Source: Gyromitra esculenta | Lineage: Eukaryota; Ascomycota; Pezizomycetes; Pezizales; Discinaceae | Direction of reading: 5' to 3' | Length of the DNA stretch: 64,000 nt | Assembly (NCBI GenBank): GCA_038503075.1 | Contig: JBCAML010000022.1 | Location: forward strand, 372,001 to 436,000 | Shown: positions 1 to 11,801 of the stretch, one piece after another | Layout: each line of letters opens with the position of its first letter | Position numbering within the stretch: the first letter of the stretch is position 1 | Position numbers and translations under genes: made by a program | The notes under the pieces: model-generated | What the model was told of the DNA's origin: nothing | The model's database searches: none | What the model saw: the letters and a program-made list of their open reading frames with translations, nothing else

Positions 1-2672
1 TCTATTATTCATACATCTTCTCCAACTTAATCAACCTCATCGAGTTGGTGTTTCATTGGCAGCTGGAAAAAGCAAAGAGAGGTATTGGAGTTTCTGGTTA
101 GCGTTCCTCTGATTTCTTCTTTTCTTTTGGAGCGAATGTATTCAGAATCTAGCCTCTTGACAAGACATTCGAAACTGAGCAAGTTTAAAGTGCTCGTGTG
201 GGGGGAAGAAGTTTGCAATTGTGCCTTTAAAGAAACCAGCAAGCTAAGCTAAGCTCGGCTCGGCTCAGCCCAGCTCAGCCCGTCCCATTCGGTTCCTACA
301 TATCATGTGCAAAGCTAAACTTTACATATTCTGCAACCAGAGATGTGAAAACGGTTTCTTGGGGCATCTAACTTCTATCTATCGTACATTGCCTTGATCT
401 GTCACGGCGGTCCGATTCTCCACTACATCCCTGTCCATGTCCAAGATGAGGAGTTACCCCTCCCCCCCTCTCCTCTCTCTGTCATCATTCTAAATACAAC
501 CCTTCTCTCCACCAGTTTGCCCCTGTCTGTCTGTCTGTCTGTCTCCTGTAAGCCGCGCGGAACATAAAAAGAAAGAAAAAAAGCCTACGTCTAGGCAAGG
601 CAGGTAACCGTAAAACAAGCCAAGAGGAGGGGGCCTTAAAAATGTGGATTTACTCGTTTTTGTCACACATAACTAATTCACCATCGGCTTGCAAAAAGGA
701 ACAACTACCAAAGAAAAAGAAAGAAAGAAAAAAAAAATACATATATATATATACAGTTACGATATCACATGCGGAAAGCAAGCGCGGCGTCAGCAGATAA
801 AATGCAGGGTGGTTTGATTATGCGCACTTCACCCGGTGAGAGGTGTGGTGTGTGGGTTTATTTTTGATTTTTCACGTGATTACTATGGGTTCCCGCAGTT
901 GATGATTGATGGGGGGGTTGTTATGAGACGAGTGATGGGGCGTGATGGGATGTGGTTTTTTCTCTCTTTTTGAGCCATCGGGTGCGGATAGAGCTATGAC
1001 GCTGACCCCGGGGGGGGGCTTACAACGGTATAGATGTATGCGTGTAGATCATAGAGATGCACATAGGCTCCTTGTAGCAGGGGGCTCTTATATAGTGGCT
1101 GTTTCAGATACCCGGTTTTTTTCTTTTCTTCCCTTTCTTCTGGATTTGGTGACGTTGGGGGTTGGAGGTTGGAGATATATAGCTTGCTATACTCTGGTGT
1201 GTTGGATAGACAGCTGAGGTATTACCATGTATGTTGGCGTGAAGCAAACGTCGTTTGGGATTTCAGTGTTTGGCTGTCGATGCGTTTACTTGATGGGTGT
1301 GCGCGGGAGGGGAGTGTTGGTTAGTATGTATTGCACTGGCTTGATCACATTTAGTAGATCTGGTGGTGCTTCTACCGATATATGGCGATCTCTGTGTGTC
1401 CCTTCATAGCCAATCACTCGTCGTTTATCGTGGTTAGCCTCGTGCCAGCACATCCAGGCTATAGTAAAAACGTATCCGGGAACAACTGCGCATGGCATAC
1501 TCGGTGGCGTACAGTATACAGCTTAAGTTTTGGAGTATCCTTAGATGTAAGTTACAAGTCCAATTTAATAGAATACGGTTCGGGGGGGGATAAGCAGTGA
1601 TCCAATGGCCTGAGCTAAGATGTCGTGAGCCTTGCGCCTTGACAATAACATGCGGGTGCTAAATCTTGTGTACGTGTATCAGGAGTGGTCGTTTCTGAGG
1701 ATATCGATGTTTTGTTACGGCCGGGCTATGGTATTGGTATGGAACAAGGATGTACACGTGTTACAGAACTGACTTGGGTACTACAACATACAGTGATATA
1801 GGTCCCAATCGCTAGTAGCGGGAAAGAGGGAGGTTGTACGATATAGTGTTCAGTCTGTAATACAATTCAAACGTCTCATATCTCGTCTTCAATCTAAGTG
1901 AGATCAAGGTCACAGCATGGACCTATAGATGCATCGAGTAACGTCCACTCAAGTCGCACTAGGACCAGCCGCCTTTAAGAATTAGTGATTGAGGTTCTTA
2001 TGCAGCCTTATAGATTCTTGCGAATGGAAACGCATGGCGTGGATCATGAAACCCCGTTCTTAAGCCGGAGAAATAGTGGTTGCGTGTAGTAAGTAGATAT
2101 ATGCAGTTAGGGGTGTCAATCCAAAACGCCAAGGCTTAATTGAATCTAAATACATGTAGTATTGTAACTCGGACTACGGTTTGGCCAACATTACTTACAC
2201 CTGCGTACAGTACAGCCCTAAGCCCAGAACTGGCATACTTATTTTCAGGTTCCCAGGCTTTCGCATTGAGGGTTGCAGTGGCCGCAATCCGGCAGCTTAT
2301 GGCACAGAATTATGGGAATACTAAATACTGCTCACCCCTCTATCGATAGCTAACGATCGATTAGTGACTTTCCTCTTATTCCTCTCTCTCGTCTACAGCC
2401 CCCACCTACAACCCCCATGCGACATTGAGATTTCTGTTCACCCATCTAAAAATAGGCAATTACCAAACCAAAATTACTATACAGAGTTAAAAACTAGAAG
2501 AAAACTCCCCTTAGCGATTGATATATGAATCCGCCCAATGATCCCGCCCAATGAATATAACCAAAAAAAATAAAGAGAAACCTAAAAAATGCCAATCACT
2601 TTCCAACAAACCTGACTATAAATACTCATATGCTACCCTGGAATGACACTTTGTTGCCCATCTATAGCAAGC
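1..2672. other. Intergenic, no gene recognised
   Basis: I see no convincing coding sequence on either strand; open frames are short and have no recognisable motif. The stretch holds a (CTGT)5 microsatellite near 523-544, an AT dinucleotide run near 740, an A/G-rich tract near 710-738 and one TACATGTA octamer at 2151. The right end probably includes the 3' flank of the F-box/ankyrin gene that ends at 2673. Confidence 0.5.
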
Positions 2673-3503
2673 TCAGCCTTTTCCACCTCCCGTTATTTCT
2701 TTCTCATTAACCGTCGCACTGGGAACAATGTTATTACCTGTAATATCGAAACTTCCCCCCCCTCCCTCCAAAAAAAAGACAAACTCCACGATTGATAGCT
2801 GGGACTTACACTTCACAGCTCTATCAAGAGGGGTCTCCCCTCTACGAGGAGCGGAGCTGTTGACGCCACCATCACTGTCTCGAAGTAGCTGAACCGCTTC
2901 CCTATAATCGCGGAGTACTGCTTGATGAAGCATCCCCACACCCCCAAAAACTGTGGGCGAGATACTTCCCCGAAGCAAGACTGCCGCTTGTTGTTGTCTT
3001 GGATTCATTGCGTTGAGGATTATAGGTGAGAGCTCACCGTTTCGCGACTCCGGGGTGTCTCGTTTACCATTCCCCGTCTGTATGAAGTCTTGGAGTGCCT
3101 TGATATCGCCCCTCAACGCGGCACAGTGAAGTGCAGTATACGCCGATTGTTCTCGCACATGGAAATCAGCCCCGTGATTCAGCAACAGGCGAACAATCTC
3201 TACATGGCTAGCTGCTACTGCACATTGAAGTGGCGTCTTTTCGCTGGTGTCTTGGCCGTTAATCGGTGCGCCATTCTCTAAAACAAGCTTCGCCAATGAG
3301 CCATGGCCCTTCGCCGCGGCCCAGTGGAGCGCCGACGTGCCTTCTTTATCCTGGATGGCAATCTTGTGAAGCAGGGGGGTCAGGAGCGCTGCCAGGTGGC
3401 GGCACGTTTTGAGGAGCGAGTTGAGACTTTTTGTATCGAGGTTTTCCGCAATGATGAGGAGCAGCTCGTTGGGGCAACAGAGAAGCGACGTATCGGCAGA
3501 CAT
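2673..3503 (-). CDS. F-box-like / ankyrin-repeat protein
   Basis: Two exons, complement(2673..2737, 2810..3503), giving 252 residues. The intron (2738..2809, 72 nt) starts GTAAGT and ends TTACAG. An F-box-like segment follows the start (about residues 8-45, with CPNELLLIIAENL and LLKTCRHLAALL). Ankyrin repeats cover about residues 57-155, with motifs such as SALHWAAAKGHGSLAKLVLENG, TPLQCAVAASHVEIVRLLL and TALHCAALRGD. A weaker repeat-like stretch follows. F-box proteins of this kind usually act as substrate adaptors of SCF ubiquitin ligases through Skp1; here that role is inferred from domain order only. The ATG at 3503 puts the F-box at the extreme N terminus; an upstream in-frame ATG at 3547 would add 15 residues. 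The intron has no stop and a length divisible by three, so an unspliced message would also encode a protein. Confidence 0.8.
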   Translation of the reverse strand: MSADTSLLCCPNELLLIIAENLDTKSLNSLLKTCRHLAALLTPLLHKIAIQDKEGTSALHWAAAKGHGSLAKLVLENGAPINGQDTSEKTPLQCAVAASHVEIVRLLLNHGADFHVREQSAYTALHCAALRGDIKALQDFIQTGNGKRDTPESRNGELSPIILNAMNPRQQQAAVLLRGSISPTVFGGVGMLHQAVLRDYREAVQLLRDSDGGVNSSAPRRGETPLDRAVKCKSQLSIVEFVFFLEGGGGSFDITGNNIVPSATVNEKEITGGGKG

Positions 3504-3547
3504 GGCCACAGGAGCGCTCGAAGACACCCGGAGAACGGAAAGCTTCA

Positions 3548-4790
3548 TGACCCTTTTTATAGAAAGACTAGACAGATAATGTCTTGGGGGGAAGAAGATG
3601 AATACGGGAAAATGTGTGGGTGTTGATACGACGACCATGATAAACCTAACTATACTCAGAAATACGCGCGATGTGGTACGTGCACTGGGTGGCTGCCCAC
3701 CGTGTAACCGGGTTTCAGATCAACACCCTTCTTCCCCAGGAACGCGCATTACCGTTTATTCGCTCGTTCGATGCGCATTCCACCACTGATCAGGACTTTG
3801 ATACAACAAAAGCAATTCGGAACCTGGCGAGTGATTGTCTATGACGATGGACGGCTTATCGTGCGAATTACCTCATTGGTTAGAAGCCCTCCACCCTTTT
3901 TACTCACTTTCACTCAAAGAGATCTGTGCTCATGCTCGATAAGTAGAGGTGGTTTAAAAACCCATTCCATAGGGCAAGAATACTCCATTCCTTAGTGGCG
4001 TGCCTACGGTTAATTGTTTCGATACTGGTCAATGTTCCATAACCCATGAGTTCTGCTATCAGGGGGAAAAAAACAAAAACAAATGCCGCGTCCCAAGTGA
4101 CCCGTATTATACCGTACCTTATTACCTGGCTCCTCTCAAAAACTAGGGGGATTTCGATCTGGGGTAGCCATCGGCCCGGCGCACGTTGGGAATCAGGGAT
4201 ATCCCCCTGTCGACCCCGCAGGATCGACATATTCGCGAGTGCGCACTTCTCGCGTTTTACCCCACCATTTGCGATTATTCGCACAATTGCTGTCTCTCGA
4301 TGTGTGTTGTGTGTCTACGTCTGCGTCTACGTCTACATCTACGTCACGACAGAACGAGATAACTGTCTTGAAATCAACTCGTTCAGCTATGCGTAACGTT
4401 ACAATTGCCAGTTCTATTTATGCTAGGACAGCTAAAGATAACTTGTGGTTTTCTCCGTTTCCCTGTTGTTGTGTTTAGTTAGGCGGGCTCTCGACAAATA
4501 ACATCACGCACTCTGCATACATGTATGTAGTCTTCAGTGGACTTAATTGCTTGGCGGAAGCATCCGACGCCATCTTGTTCTCTACCGAACGCCCTACCCT
4601 CTCTTACAAAGCTCTGCTGTAGCAATTGGTCGATAGTAGCAACTAACCAACTACCGAACACCCAAGCTATATAATTCCTTCTATATAGGTCCACACCTAA
4701 GCCTCTGCCTTCTGGGGCTCCCACCTTGCAGGGCGCCCAACTACCAAGGCTCTCTGCTATCCTCTATATACCCGGAGCAGACATTTAGTA
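3548..4790. other. Intergenic, no gene recognised
   Basis: No coding sequence I can support. The longest open frame (minus strand, 3910-4284) has no motif and looks random. One TACATGTA octamer lies at 4518-4525. Near 4300-4350 there are tandem cytosine/thymine/guanine hexamers (repeated TCTACG/TCTGCG). Confidence 0.45.
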
Positions 4791-4840
4791 CAGTCGTTCA
4801 CGGGGTGATAGCGAATACTGGGTGTTGACGAACAGGGGTT
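4791..4840 (+). repeat. Left terminal inverted repeat of the MITE
   Basis: Pairs with about 4907-4956. Differences from the other arm are a T/C at about the 27th base and two G/A differences near bases 36 and 39. Confidence 0.8.
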
Positions 4841-4906
4841 TTGTGGGAAAGAAAGTTGCCAAGTCGCGGATCTGGACGGAAACTTCTAGTACTTTATTGG
4901 TCTAAA

Positions 4907-4956
4907 TCCCCCTGTTTGTTAACACCCAGTGTTCGCTATCACCCCGTGAACGACTG
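4907..4956 (-). repeat. Right terminal inverted repeat of the MITE
   Basis: Reverse complement of the left arm, ending in CGACTG directly before the TA at 4957-4958. Confidence 0.8.
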
Positions 4957-4958
4957 TA

Positions 4959-5779
4959 CCTAAGCATGCAAGTAGCACGTAGAGTAGGAGTTTCTACTAG
5001 TAAACAGCCGGAAAACTGGGGCTTGCCTTACTCTCCAATAAACCAAGGCCCTCCAGTAGGTTGCATGTTCGCTAGGCTCGTTCCCATCCCTACCGCCGCC
5101 GGCTGCTGCCCTACGGTACGCAGCGAACTGCGTTTATGGGGCTGAGAACGAAACTACATGTTTAGGTACTAAATGCCCGCCCCGAGTACATATCCGTAAG
5201 GCTTAGCGTAATAAACGTCACACCGCTCGAACAGGCTTATTGGGAATGGCTTCCTGATTGGAACGGGCTCCGGTGCGCTGCGCAGGCCCGGGGAGGGACT
5301 TCGGGGCGAGCTTTTAGGCAAGTTTCGGAATAGAAAATGGTGCAGGAGCCTAAGTGGGTAGAGAAGCAAGTATATGTATATATAGATAAGGTGCGCAAGC
5401 AGGAGAGTGAGTAAGCAATAAAGTAATAGAGAGCTACATGTACTCACTGCCGCCTATATACCGTATTACTTAGTGAAGTTCGCTGTGGCACTAGTATAAA
5501 GGGAGTAATTAAATGCTAGCACTAAAGTGGTTTAAACTAGCCGTTTTACTTGCTTTTTTTATACCTACCCGGGGCAGGTAAGAGGAACTCGAAAATACAA
5601 GCTGCGCGCAGGCCTCAAAAAGGGGAGGGAAGTAGGGGAGGTTCATCGGGCTGCTAAAATGGGAGTATCAAATCGATTGAAAACTAAAGAAATGGCTTCG
5701 TTCTCTAACTAAAAAAATCGAGAAAAATCGAGAAAAAATCAAAAAAAACCCCCCTCATTACCAGTGAGTGTATCCCTCC
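4959..5779. other. Intergenic between MITE and transposase relic
   Basis: No gene recognised. It contains a TACATGTA octamer at 5435-5442 and a tract near 5710-5750 with repeated TCGAGAAAAA units that may lie close to one end of the transposon relic. Confidence 0.4.
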
Positions 5780-6690
5780 ATCAGCAGCAATCACTACCTC
5801 AATTCATTCTAGCATGCTATCTATAAATTCAAAAATTTCCTTCTCTATAAGATTATCCCATTCTTGCCTAATCACTTCCCTCATTTCCACCACCCCTTTA
5901 GGCCTTGGAGATCTCTGGTTTAACCCACTCTCCAACAGGTTCCAGGTATTCTCTATCGGATTAAGGTTAGGAGAAGAGGGGGGTCATATCAATGAAGGCG
6001 TCCCATAAAAATCCCGGTAGCCCTGAGCTATATGTGCTCTATGAGTAGGTGCACCATGACCATCCTCCATTACCCAAACCCGTGCCCCTTGTATCTAACT
6101 TTCTTGATACCAAAAGGGCCATAAAACAGGATACAATACATGGTTAATATAGGTTACCGCAGCGACAGTGCCCCAATTGTCCTTATCCCATAAAATAATG
6201 GGTGTCTCCCTTTCCCGCTGAGGATTCCACCCCAAACCATGACTGAATCCTGTTTTTTGAACTTGATTGCGATGCAGTCTTCGATATAATCTCCCCCCTC
6301 GGCGTACGTGCAACACAGACATTTCCTTGTGCTCCTCCTAGCCAAACGTAGCACTCATCGGTCCAGAGGATGCGTTGCCAGTGTTCTTTGGTCCAAGGAC
6401 GGTGAGCAAGTGCGAATTGCAGTCGTTTTATCTTCGTCTTAGCCTTTAAAAAGACCTTCTTGCGTGCACAATTCGGTGACTATAGCCCTCTAATGTAGAG
6501 GCTTTACGCAGAGTTTTCCCGCAAGCTGTCACACCGCAGATTTCGGCGATCTCTGTGAGTGGTTTCTGCCGGTTCTCGGCGTTCAAAGTTGCGGTAAATA
6601 CCAGTCTTCGGCAGGTGGTGGGTGGGGTATCAATACTGAAGGCTCGGCCCTTTTTCTTTTTTCTTTTTAGGAGTTGCTGGGCCATTGCGA
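5780..6690 (-). pseudogene. Tc1/mariner transposase relic (DDE family), frameshifted
   Basis: Minus-strand translation in changing frames gives consecutive Tc1/mariner transposase blocks. These are a helix-turn-helix-like N-terminal part (about 6446-6685), HRPWTKEHWQRILWTDECY with the first catalytic Asp (about 6330-6400), QDSVMVWGGI (about 6220-6260), WDKDNWGT..YINHVL..LWPFWYQE (about 6100-6200), VMEDGHGAPTHRAH with the second Asp (about 6030-6070), and SPNLNPIENTWNLLE (about 5900-5945). At least three frameshifts and one internal stop separate them, so no functional enzyme can be made. The third catalytic position reads Asn (SPNLNPIE) where the family usually has Asp. I could not find terminal inverted repeats, so element boundaries are approximate. 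Confidence 0.85.
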
Positions 6691-6859
6691 ATGCTGTGCA
6701 CCGTGCTTACACTCAAGCGCTGATCATCTGCAATTATCTGCAACGTCCAACCTGCCTCAAAGCGAAGGGCTTGCACGTAGCAGCGTTGCTTGTAGGAGGT
6801 TCAAGTTTCTTGTGTTTTAACCGCAACCATATTGACTCGGGGGAAAAAAAATAGGACTT

Positions 6860-8044
6860 AGGCTCGGGAGGTATAAAAAAAAATAATTCGAAGATCTGGA
6901 CTTGGGACTTGAATATTGTGTACTTGCGTACTTCAAATATTGGGAAAATTACTCATTATCCTACCTGAATACACCCTCCCCTCCCCTCTCCTTCGTTCTA
7001 ATCGACAAGTGTACTTCAATCAATTTTTATATTGTAGTTGCATCGCCCAATGAACTCCCCTGCTTCCCTTCCCTCCCCTGTCTGGAGCCTGCGTGCAGCT
7101 TGCATTTTCGGGCTCCTTTTGCTTGCCCCAAGTACTTAGATCCCTGCTAGCGCCGGGGTGGATTTTCACCAGGTAACTACATGTAGTACGGCAATTTCTA
7201 TCTACAAGGCTTAGATTGTGCGATACGAGTGATATTCTGTGAATATCTCCCCATCAGCCCACTGAATTTTGCTTTTTTTCTCGAAAACCCTACTATATCC
7301 CCCTACCCACCCTCTCCAACCCGTAGCGGTCCACCAGATATCAAGATACAGTAGCTGAGAGGGCATAGCGCCGGGAAAGAAAGAAAGAAAAGGCTACAGA
7401 AGATCCCGAGGTTATAATTAAATAAACCTTCTATGCACCGTTCCGATCCTTCCCCCCACGTGGGAGTAGAGCCAAAAACCCCTGTTAGAATACACGTACA
7501 CGTAGTAATTGGTTATGGAATACCCTCTACACTACGGTTATGTGCAAATACGTATCTCCCAGCAGCTTTAAATTTCAGGAGCTAGAAACCCTTGCCTCTA
7601 ACCCCCAGTGGTAAGGTTTACGTAGAAGCTGACTTCAATGTAACTTTTGCTGGGGCTATTCTCGGCATGCGCATCACCGGCGATTTGACGCACAACACTG
7701 CTGTATCTAGATCTCTCCATTACTCTGAACCCAACTCCCAGCCCACCATACCCGTAACTACTCTCCACCAAAACCCCCATCCAGCCTTACTAAATCATGA
7801 GTCACCGCGCACGCAAGGACGCACACAGAAAAACTGTCATTTCTCCATTCCCATCGATCACGCAGAAAACACAAGTTCCTACCTCGCCCAGCCAGCCAGC
7901 CCTAGTATCCCAGCGCTATATCCATATAAATATATAAAAAAAAGCAAAAGTAACGCCCCAGTCTTTAAAAAAACAGAGAGAAAAAAAAGCTAACCCCCAC
8001 CCCCCACCCTCTACCTCCCACCTTCCCACTACTCTCATCCACAC
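6860..8044. other. Intergenic, 3' flank of the golgin gene
   Basis: No gene recognised. One TACATGTA octamer lies at 7178-7185. The right part (7920-8040) is A- and C-rich low-complexity sequence just beyond the golgin stop codon on the minus strand. Confidence 0.4.
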
Positions 8045-10684
8045 TCACCTCATAGTATCACTAACCAACTCCCTATACATCTGCTTCAAATCCGCCACAT
8101 CCGCACGCAGCTCTTCCACTAGCTCACTCTTCTCCCCGAGCATCTCGAGCGTAGTTTCCTCCCGTCTCTGCAACTCCTCCACGCTCTTCTCCAGCACCTT
8201 GACCCGCTCCTCGGCGCCCCGCTTTACTTCGACTTCGCGCATCAGCTCCACAATCTCCTGTCGCGCCTCGTCGCGCTGCGCGGTTATGGCGGCAACCTCT
8301 TCGCGTGCTCCGGCCATTTCGGATTCCAGCCGGCGGACGGTGGCCGACATGCGTTCGACCAGTTGCACAGAGGGGCCGGCGGCGATGGTGGATACGGAGA
8401 CCATGTCTGCGCGGTGTGGCGAGAATGGGATGTTTTCAAAGTAGTCGACGTCGTCTTCCTCTGCGGCGGTCGGGAGAGAGGTGCGGCTGGTGTTGTGGAG
8501 ACTGAGTTGTGGGAGACTGAGGCCTGAGTCTTGACGCTGCACGGGACCGATTGGAGGGGTGCTGAAACCGTGTCTGTTGGATGTGTTACGGGTGTAGAAG
8601 TCAACGGGGGTGCCGGTTCCGGATGCGTCGATGCTCGATGGTGACCGTGCCATCGCCGATGACGGCTTTCGGGTGAAGCCGACGAAGTAGCTTTCGGTTG
8701 TTGATAGGGGCCCGGAGGTCTTCCGGATTGGTGGGAGGGAAGGGGGCGCCATATGGGAGCCCGGGAATGGGCTTTGCGGGATGCTGGGGGAGGAAGGGCG
8801 GGATGACTCTTGCCATTTTTGTCGCTCTTCTTCGAGTTTAGATTGAAGATCGCGCTGCCAGGCCTCCTTTTCACGGTCGAAGGATTTGCGGAGGTCTGCG
8901 AGGGAGGTTTCGAGGTCTGTGATTTGTGAGCGGAGCTTTTCGACAAGGTCGGATTGGGAGGTGAGGTCGGATTCGAGGTCTTTGATACGGGAGTTTGCGG
9001 TGTCGAGATCCATATCGAGATTCTTCGATTTAGTGCTCTGATATCGATATTAGCCCTATACTCCTAGATCATAATTAATTGGACGGGGAGTTTACGAGTT
9101 CTCTCGCCTTCCGGCGAACATCCCCTTCCTTTTTCGCTAAATCGTCTCGCTCCTTCTCTAGACTCGCAATCCTACTCAACATACTCCCCTCAATCCCTTG
9201 CCAGTTCTCAGACGCGATGGCATACTGTGTTTGTAGAGTTTCCACCTGTCGTAATAGCTTCGCATGTGCATCCCCCGACGCGCCGCTCGAAACTTCTTCA
9301 GCGCGAGCTCGGAGAGACTCCATCTTACTTTCCATGATCTTGCATTCCCATCAGCACGTAAAACCCCCTGTTGAGGGAATGAGACAACATACCATCTGTT
9401 CTCCCTTCAGCTCTTGTTCCATAATCCTCGCCCTTTCCGCGTCTCGTTCCATCTTACTCTTCAAATCTCTAATCTTACTCCTGAGCCGTTCCTCCATAAT
9501 CGTAGCCTCACTCTGCACACGCTCCACTGTGGCTTTAAGCTCACTACTCGTCTTCTTCTCCTGTTCCAGCGCCTCCGTCTGAGCCTTCCCTTCCGCATCA
9601 TCAGCCCTCCTTCCCATCTCTTCCAGCTGCCCTTTCAACTCCTCCACCGTACCCAATGCAGCATCCTTCTCTCTCCTCAATACCTCAACCTCACTCTCCA
9701 CCTTCCCTAGCGCCCTTAACCGCTCTTTATCTCTCTTCCCCTCCTCCTGCGCCTTCCTTAACTTCTCTCTACCATCCCCAACCTCCTTCTCCGCCTTCTC
9801 CTTCCCACGTCGTGCCTCCGCCGCAGCCTTCTCCTCCTCCTGCGCCTTCATCCTTAGCTTCTTGATTGTATTCTGCAGTTTGAGCTCATTCTTCGAAAGC
9901 TTCTCCCCCTCTTCTAGCAGTAACGCAATCTTCTCCTGCGCCTCCGCAAGCCGCTTCTCACCCCCCGATGGCGCCGAAGCCGCTTTACGCCGCGAGGTCT
10001 CGGCGGCGGTGCGCGCCAGATATCGAATCTTCTCTTCGAGCGCGTCGATGCGCTCCGATGCAGCATGAGCTTCCGACGCGAGGCGAGCTTCGAGGGCTGC
10101 TATGGTAGCTTGCGGGTCCGCGCTGTGTCCGTTTTCTAGCGGGGTGTCGACGGACGGGCGCGGGGAGGGTGAAGGAGATGTGGTCTCGACGGGTGGAGGC
10201 AGGGGTGGGGGGTCGGGGGTCTCGTCGACTGCGGCGGAGTCGGTTGAGGTGCGCCCGTTTGTTTCGGGATCTTTTTTCCGCAGGCTTGGTGCAGGACTGG
10301 CGGTGCGGCTACCGGGGGTGGGAGTAGGGTTGTTGGCGGCCACGGCGGCTTTTCGCGCCATTGCTGCGGCGAGGCGCTCTTGCATGCTGGTGCGCGAGTT
10401 CATGGACATTCCCTGCGCGGGCGCGGGCTGGGTGGTTATTGGTTGTCGGGGGTCTGGGATACCGTGTTAGCTACACTTCTACCACCAGCTCCTGTTGAGT
10501 GGAGTGGAGCGAACAGGACACTGTAGACATACACACCCTTCTCAACAGACCTTCTCACAGCGCCATTACTCTGCGCTTCGGGCGACTCCCGTTTCGATTG
10601 TTGCTCGAGGCGATCGGGCTCGTCGAGCAGGACCTTGTCGAGGCGGGACTCGAGCCCCGCGAGCCCCTTCTGCAGGAAGTTCAT
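8045..10684 (-). CDS. SGM1: Golgi coiled-coil protein of the Sgm1/TMF1 family
   Basis: Four exons, complement(8045..9037, 9096..9338, 9393..10453, 10537..10684), giving 814 residues with frame kept at every junction. The N-terminal exon encodes NFLQKGLAGLESRLDKVL, the short amphipathic start seen in fungal Sgm1 proteins. Next comes a Ser/Pro-rich linker (SMNSRTSMQERLAAAMAR and TPTPGSRTASPAP), then long heptad-rich coiled coil from about residue 130 to 500, a second Ser/Pro-rich linker, and a conserved C-terminal coiled coil ending LKQMYRELVSDTM, typical of the TMF TATA-binding-like domain. Sgm1/TMF1 golgins bind the Ypt6/Rab6 GTPase on the Golgi and tether vesicles; that role is family knowledge. 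Introns are 58, 54 and 83 nt. Intron 2 ends in an unusual CAAG acceptor. The stop codon overlaps a GTGAGT, so one more short 3' exon is possible. Confidence 0.88.
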
Positions 10685-11739
10685 CGTGCCGGCGGGGTTC
10701 GGGGGTGGTGTAGCATAGACTGGTGGGTGGGTGGATCTCGATGGTGTGCTGTGGGGCTCTGGCTACTGGCTGATGGGGGTAGGAGCAGGAGCAGAGGGAG
10801 AGAGGGAGTATGTATAGGATATAGATACAGATCCCAGAACGGTCGAGTTGAATCGTGGCCCTTCGACGGAGATGTAGATTAGTGGCGGTGTGGAGTGGGG
10901 TGGTGGAGTGATGGAGGAGGAGGTGGTGGTGGTGGTGAGAGCTGGCAGTTGTGACACGGATGCGGCTGTCGTCGAGTGCTGGGCTGGGGCTTACGTCTGC
11001 GGTGCCGGGATCAGAACACAGACGGCGATATAGAGCATCCACAGCAGACACGAAGCCGGTCTTCCGTGCAATTTATCGGGATTCAGATAGAGAAGCAGTA
11101 CGTATGCAACTGGGCGTCTTGTTTATTGCTCTACGTGAGCATAGACGGGCTTCTATTTCGGGCCTATGGCTGCATTGCTTGGACTGGCACCGCAGGCACA
11201 AAGCCCAGACTACAGTAACTGGCGATACACATAACCAGAGCGTCGTATCAATATACCTATCTCCAAGTGCTCCATATGCCGGGATTGCGCATATAGCTAT
11301 TCTTCTGTGCATGGAGGTTCAATTGCATTTATTCAGATGAAACACCAGAGAATCCGCTGCATGGCTCCACCCTGGCCAATCCAACAGCCAGCGTGAACAA
11401 GCACCGTCGAACCAATCCTGCTGAATGCTGCTGGATCCTCTTGCAGTCAATAGATATCTCTAACGGCCCAAGAACACCTCTGCGTCTGTTCTGTGGCGCC
11501 ATCGCCGGGTAAACCCGGATGCGTAACACAAAACACAGAGCGGGGATTACTGCAACGAGATATCAATCAATCTCCGTTTGCACAACTGTCCCAGATCCAA
11601 ACCGTTCAATTCTCTATAAAAAAAAACCACACGTTACCGGTATTTAATAGCGATCCAATCCCGTGCCTCCATCCGCGATTCCTCGTGAAACCAAACGCAA
11701 ACACAATGTAATTGTCTATCAAAAGAAATAATAATAAAA

Positions 11740-11770
<31 letters not shown>

Positions 11771-11801
11771 CCAAAGCAACTCTGTAGCAGCAGCAGCATG
11801 C
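10685..11801. other. Region between ceramidase 3' end and golgin start
   Basis: Holds the golgin promoter and leader (reading leftwards from 10685) and the 3' flank of the ceramidase gene. Open frames here are low-complexity (His/Thr/Ser-rich on the minus strand) and I do not accept them as genes. A (GA)n microsatellite spans 11741-11764. Confidence 0.45.

Larger units (their letters stand above)
4791..4956. mobile_element. 166-bp MITE with about 50-bp terminal inverted repeats and TA target duplication
   Basis: The first 26 bases (starting CAGTCGTTCACGG) match the reverse complement of the end (CCGTGAACGACTG) exactly. The match continues to about 47-50 bp with only three mismatches, all transitions. 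A TA dinucleotide flanks each end (4789-4790 and 4957-4958), the target duplication expected for Tc1/mariner or pogo/Fot1 elements. The roughly 65-bp centre has no coding capacity. This fits a non-autonomous MITE mobilised in trans by a full-length relative. The three mismatches can all be read as C to T changes on the plus strand, as expected from cytosine deamination or repeat-induced point mutation. Confidence 0.85.

Noticed and set aside
8284..8946. 220-residue minus-strand open frame overlapping the golgin gene, plus several plus-strand frames at 9079-10470.
   Set aside because: They are frame shadows of the golgin coding exons, rich in Pro/Ser/Arg or Leu/Phe, and lack motifs. The golgin frame explains the region.
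10566..11051. 161-residue minus-strand frame just upstream of the golgin start.
   Set aside because: Low-complexity His/Ser/Thr sequence in the leader, overlapping the true first exon in another frame.
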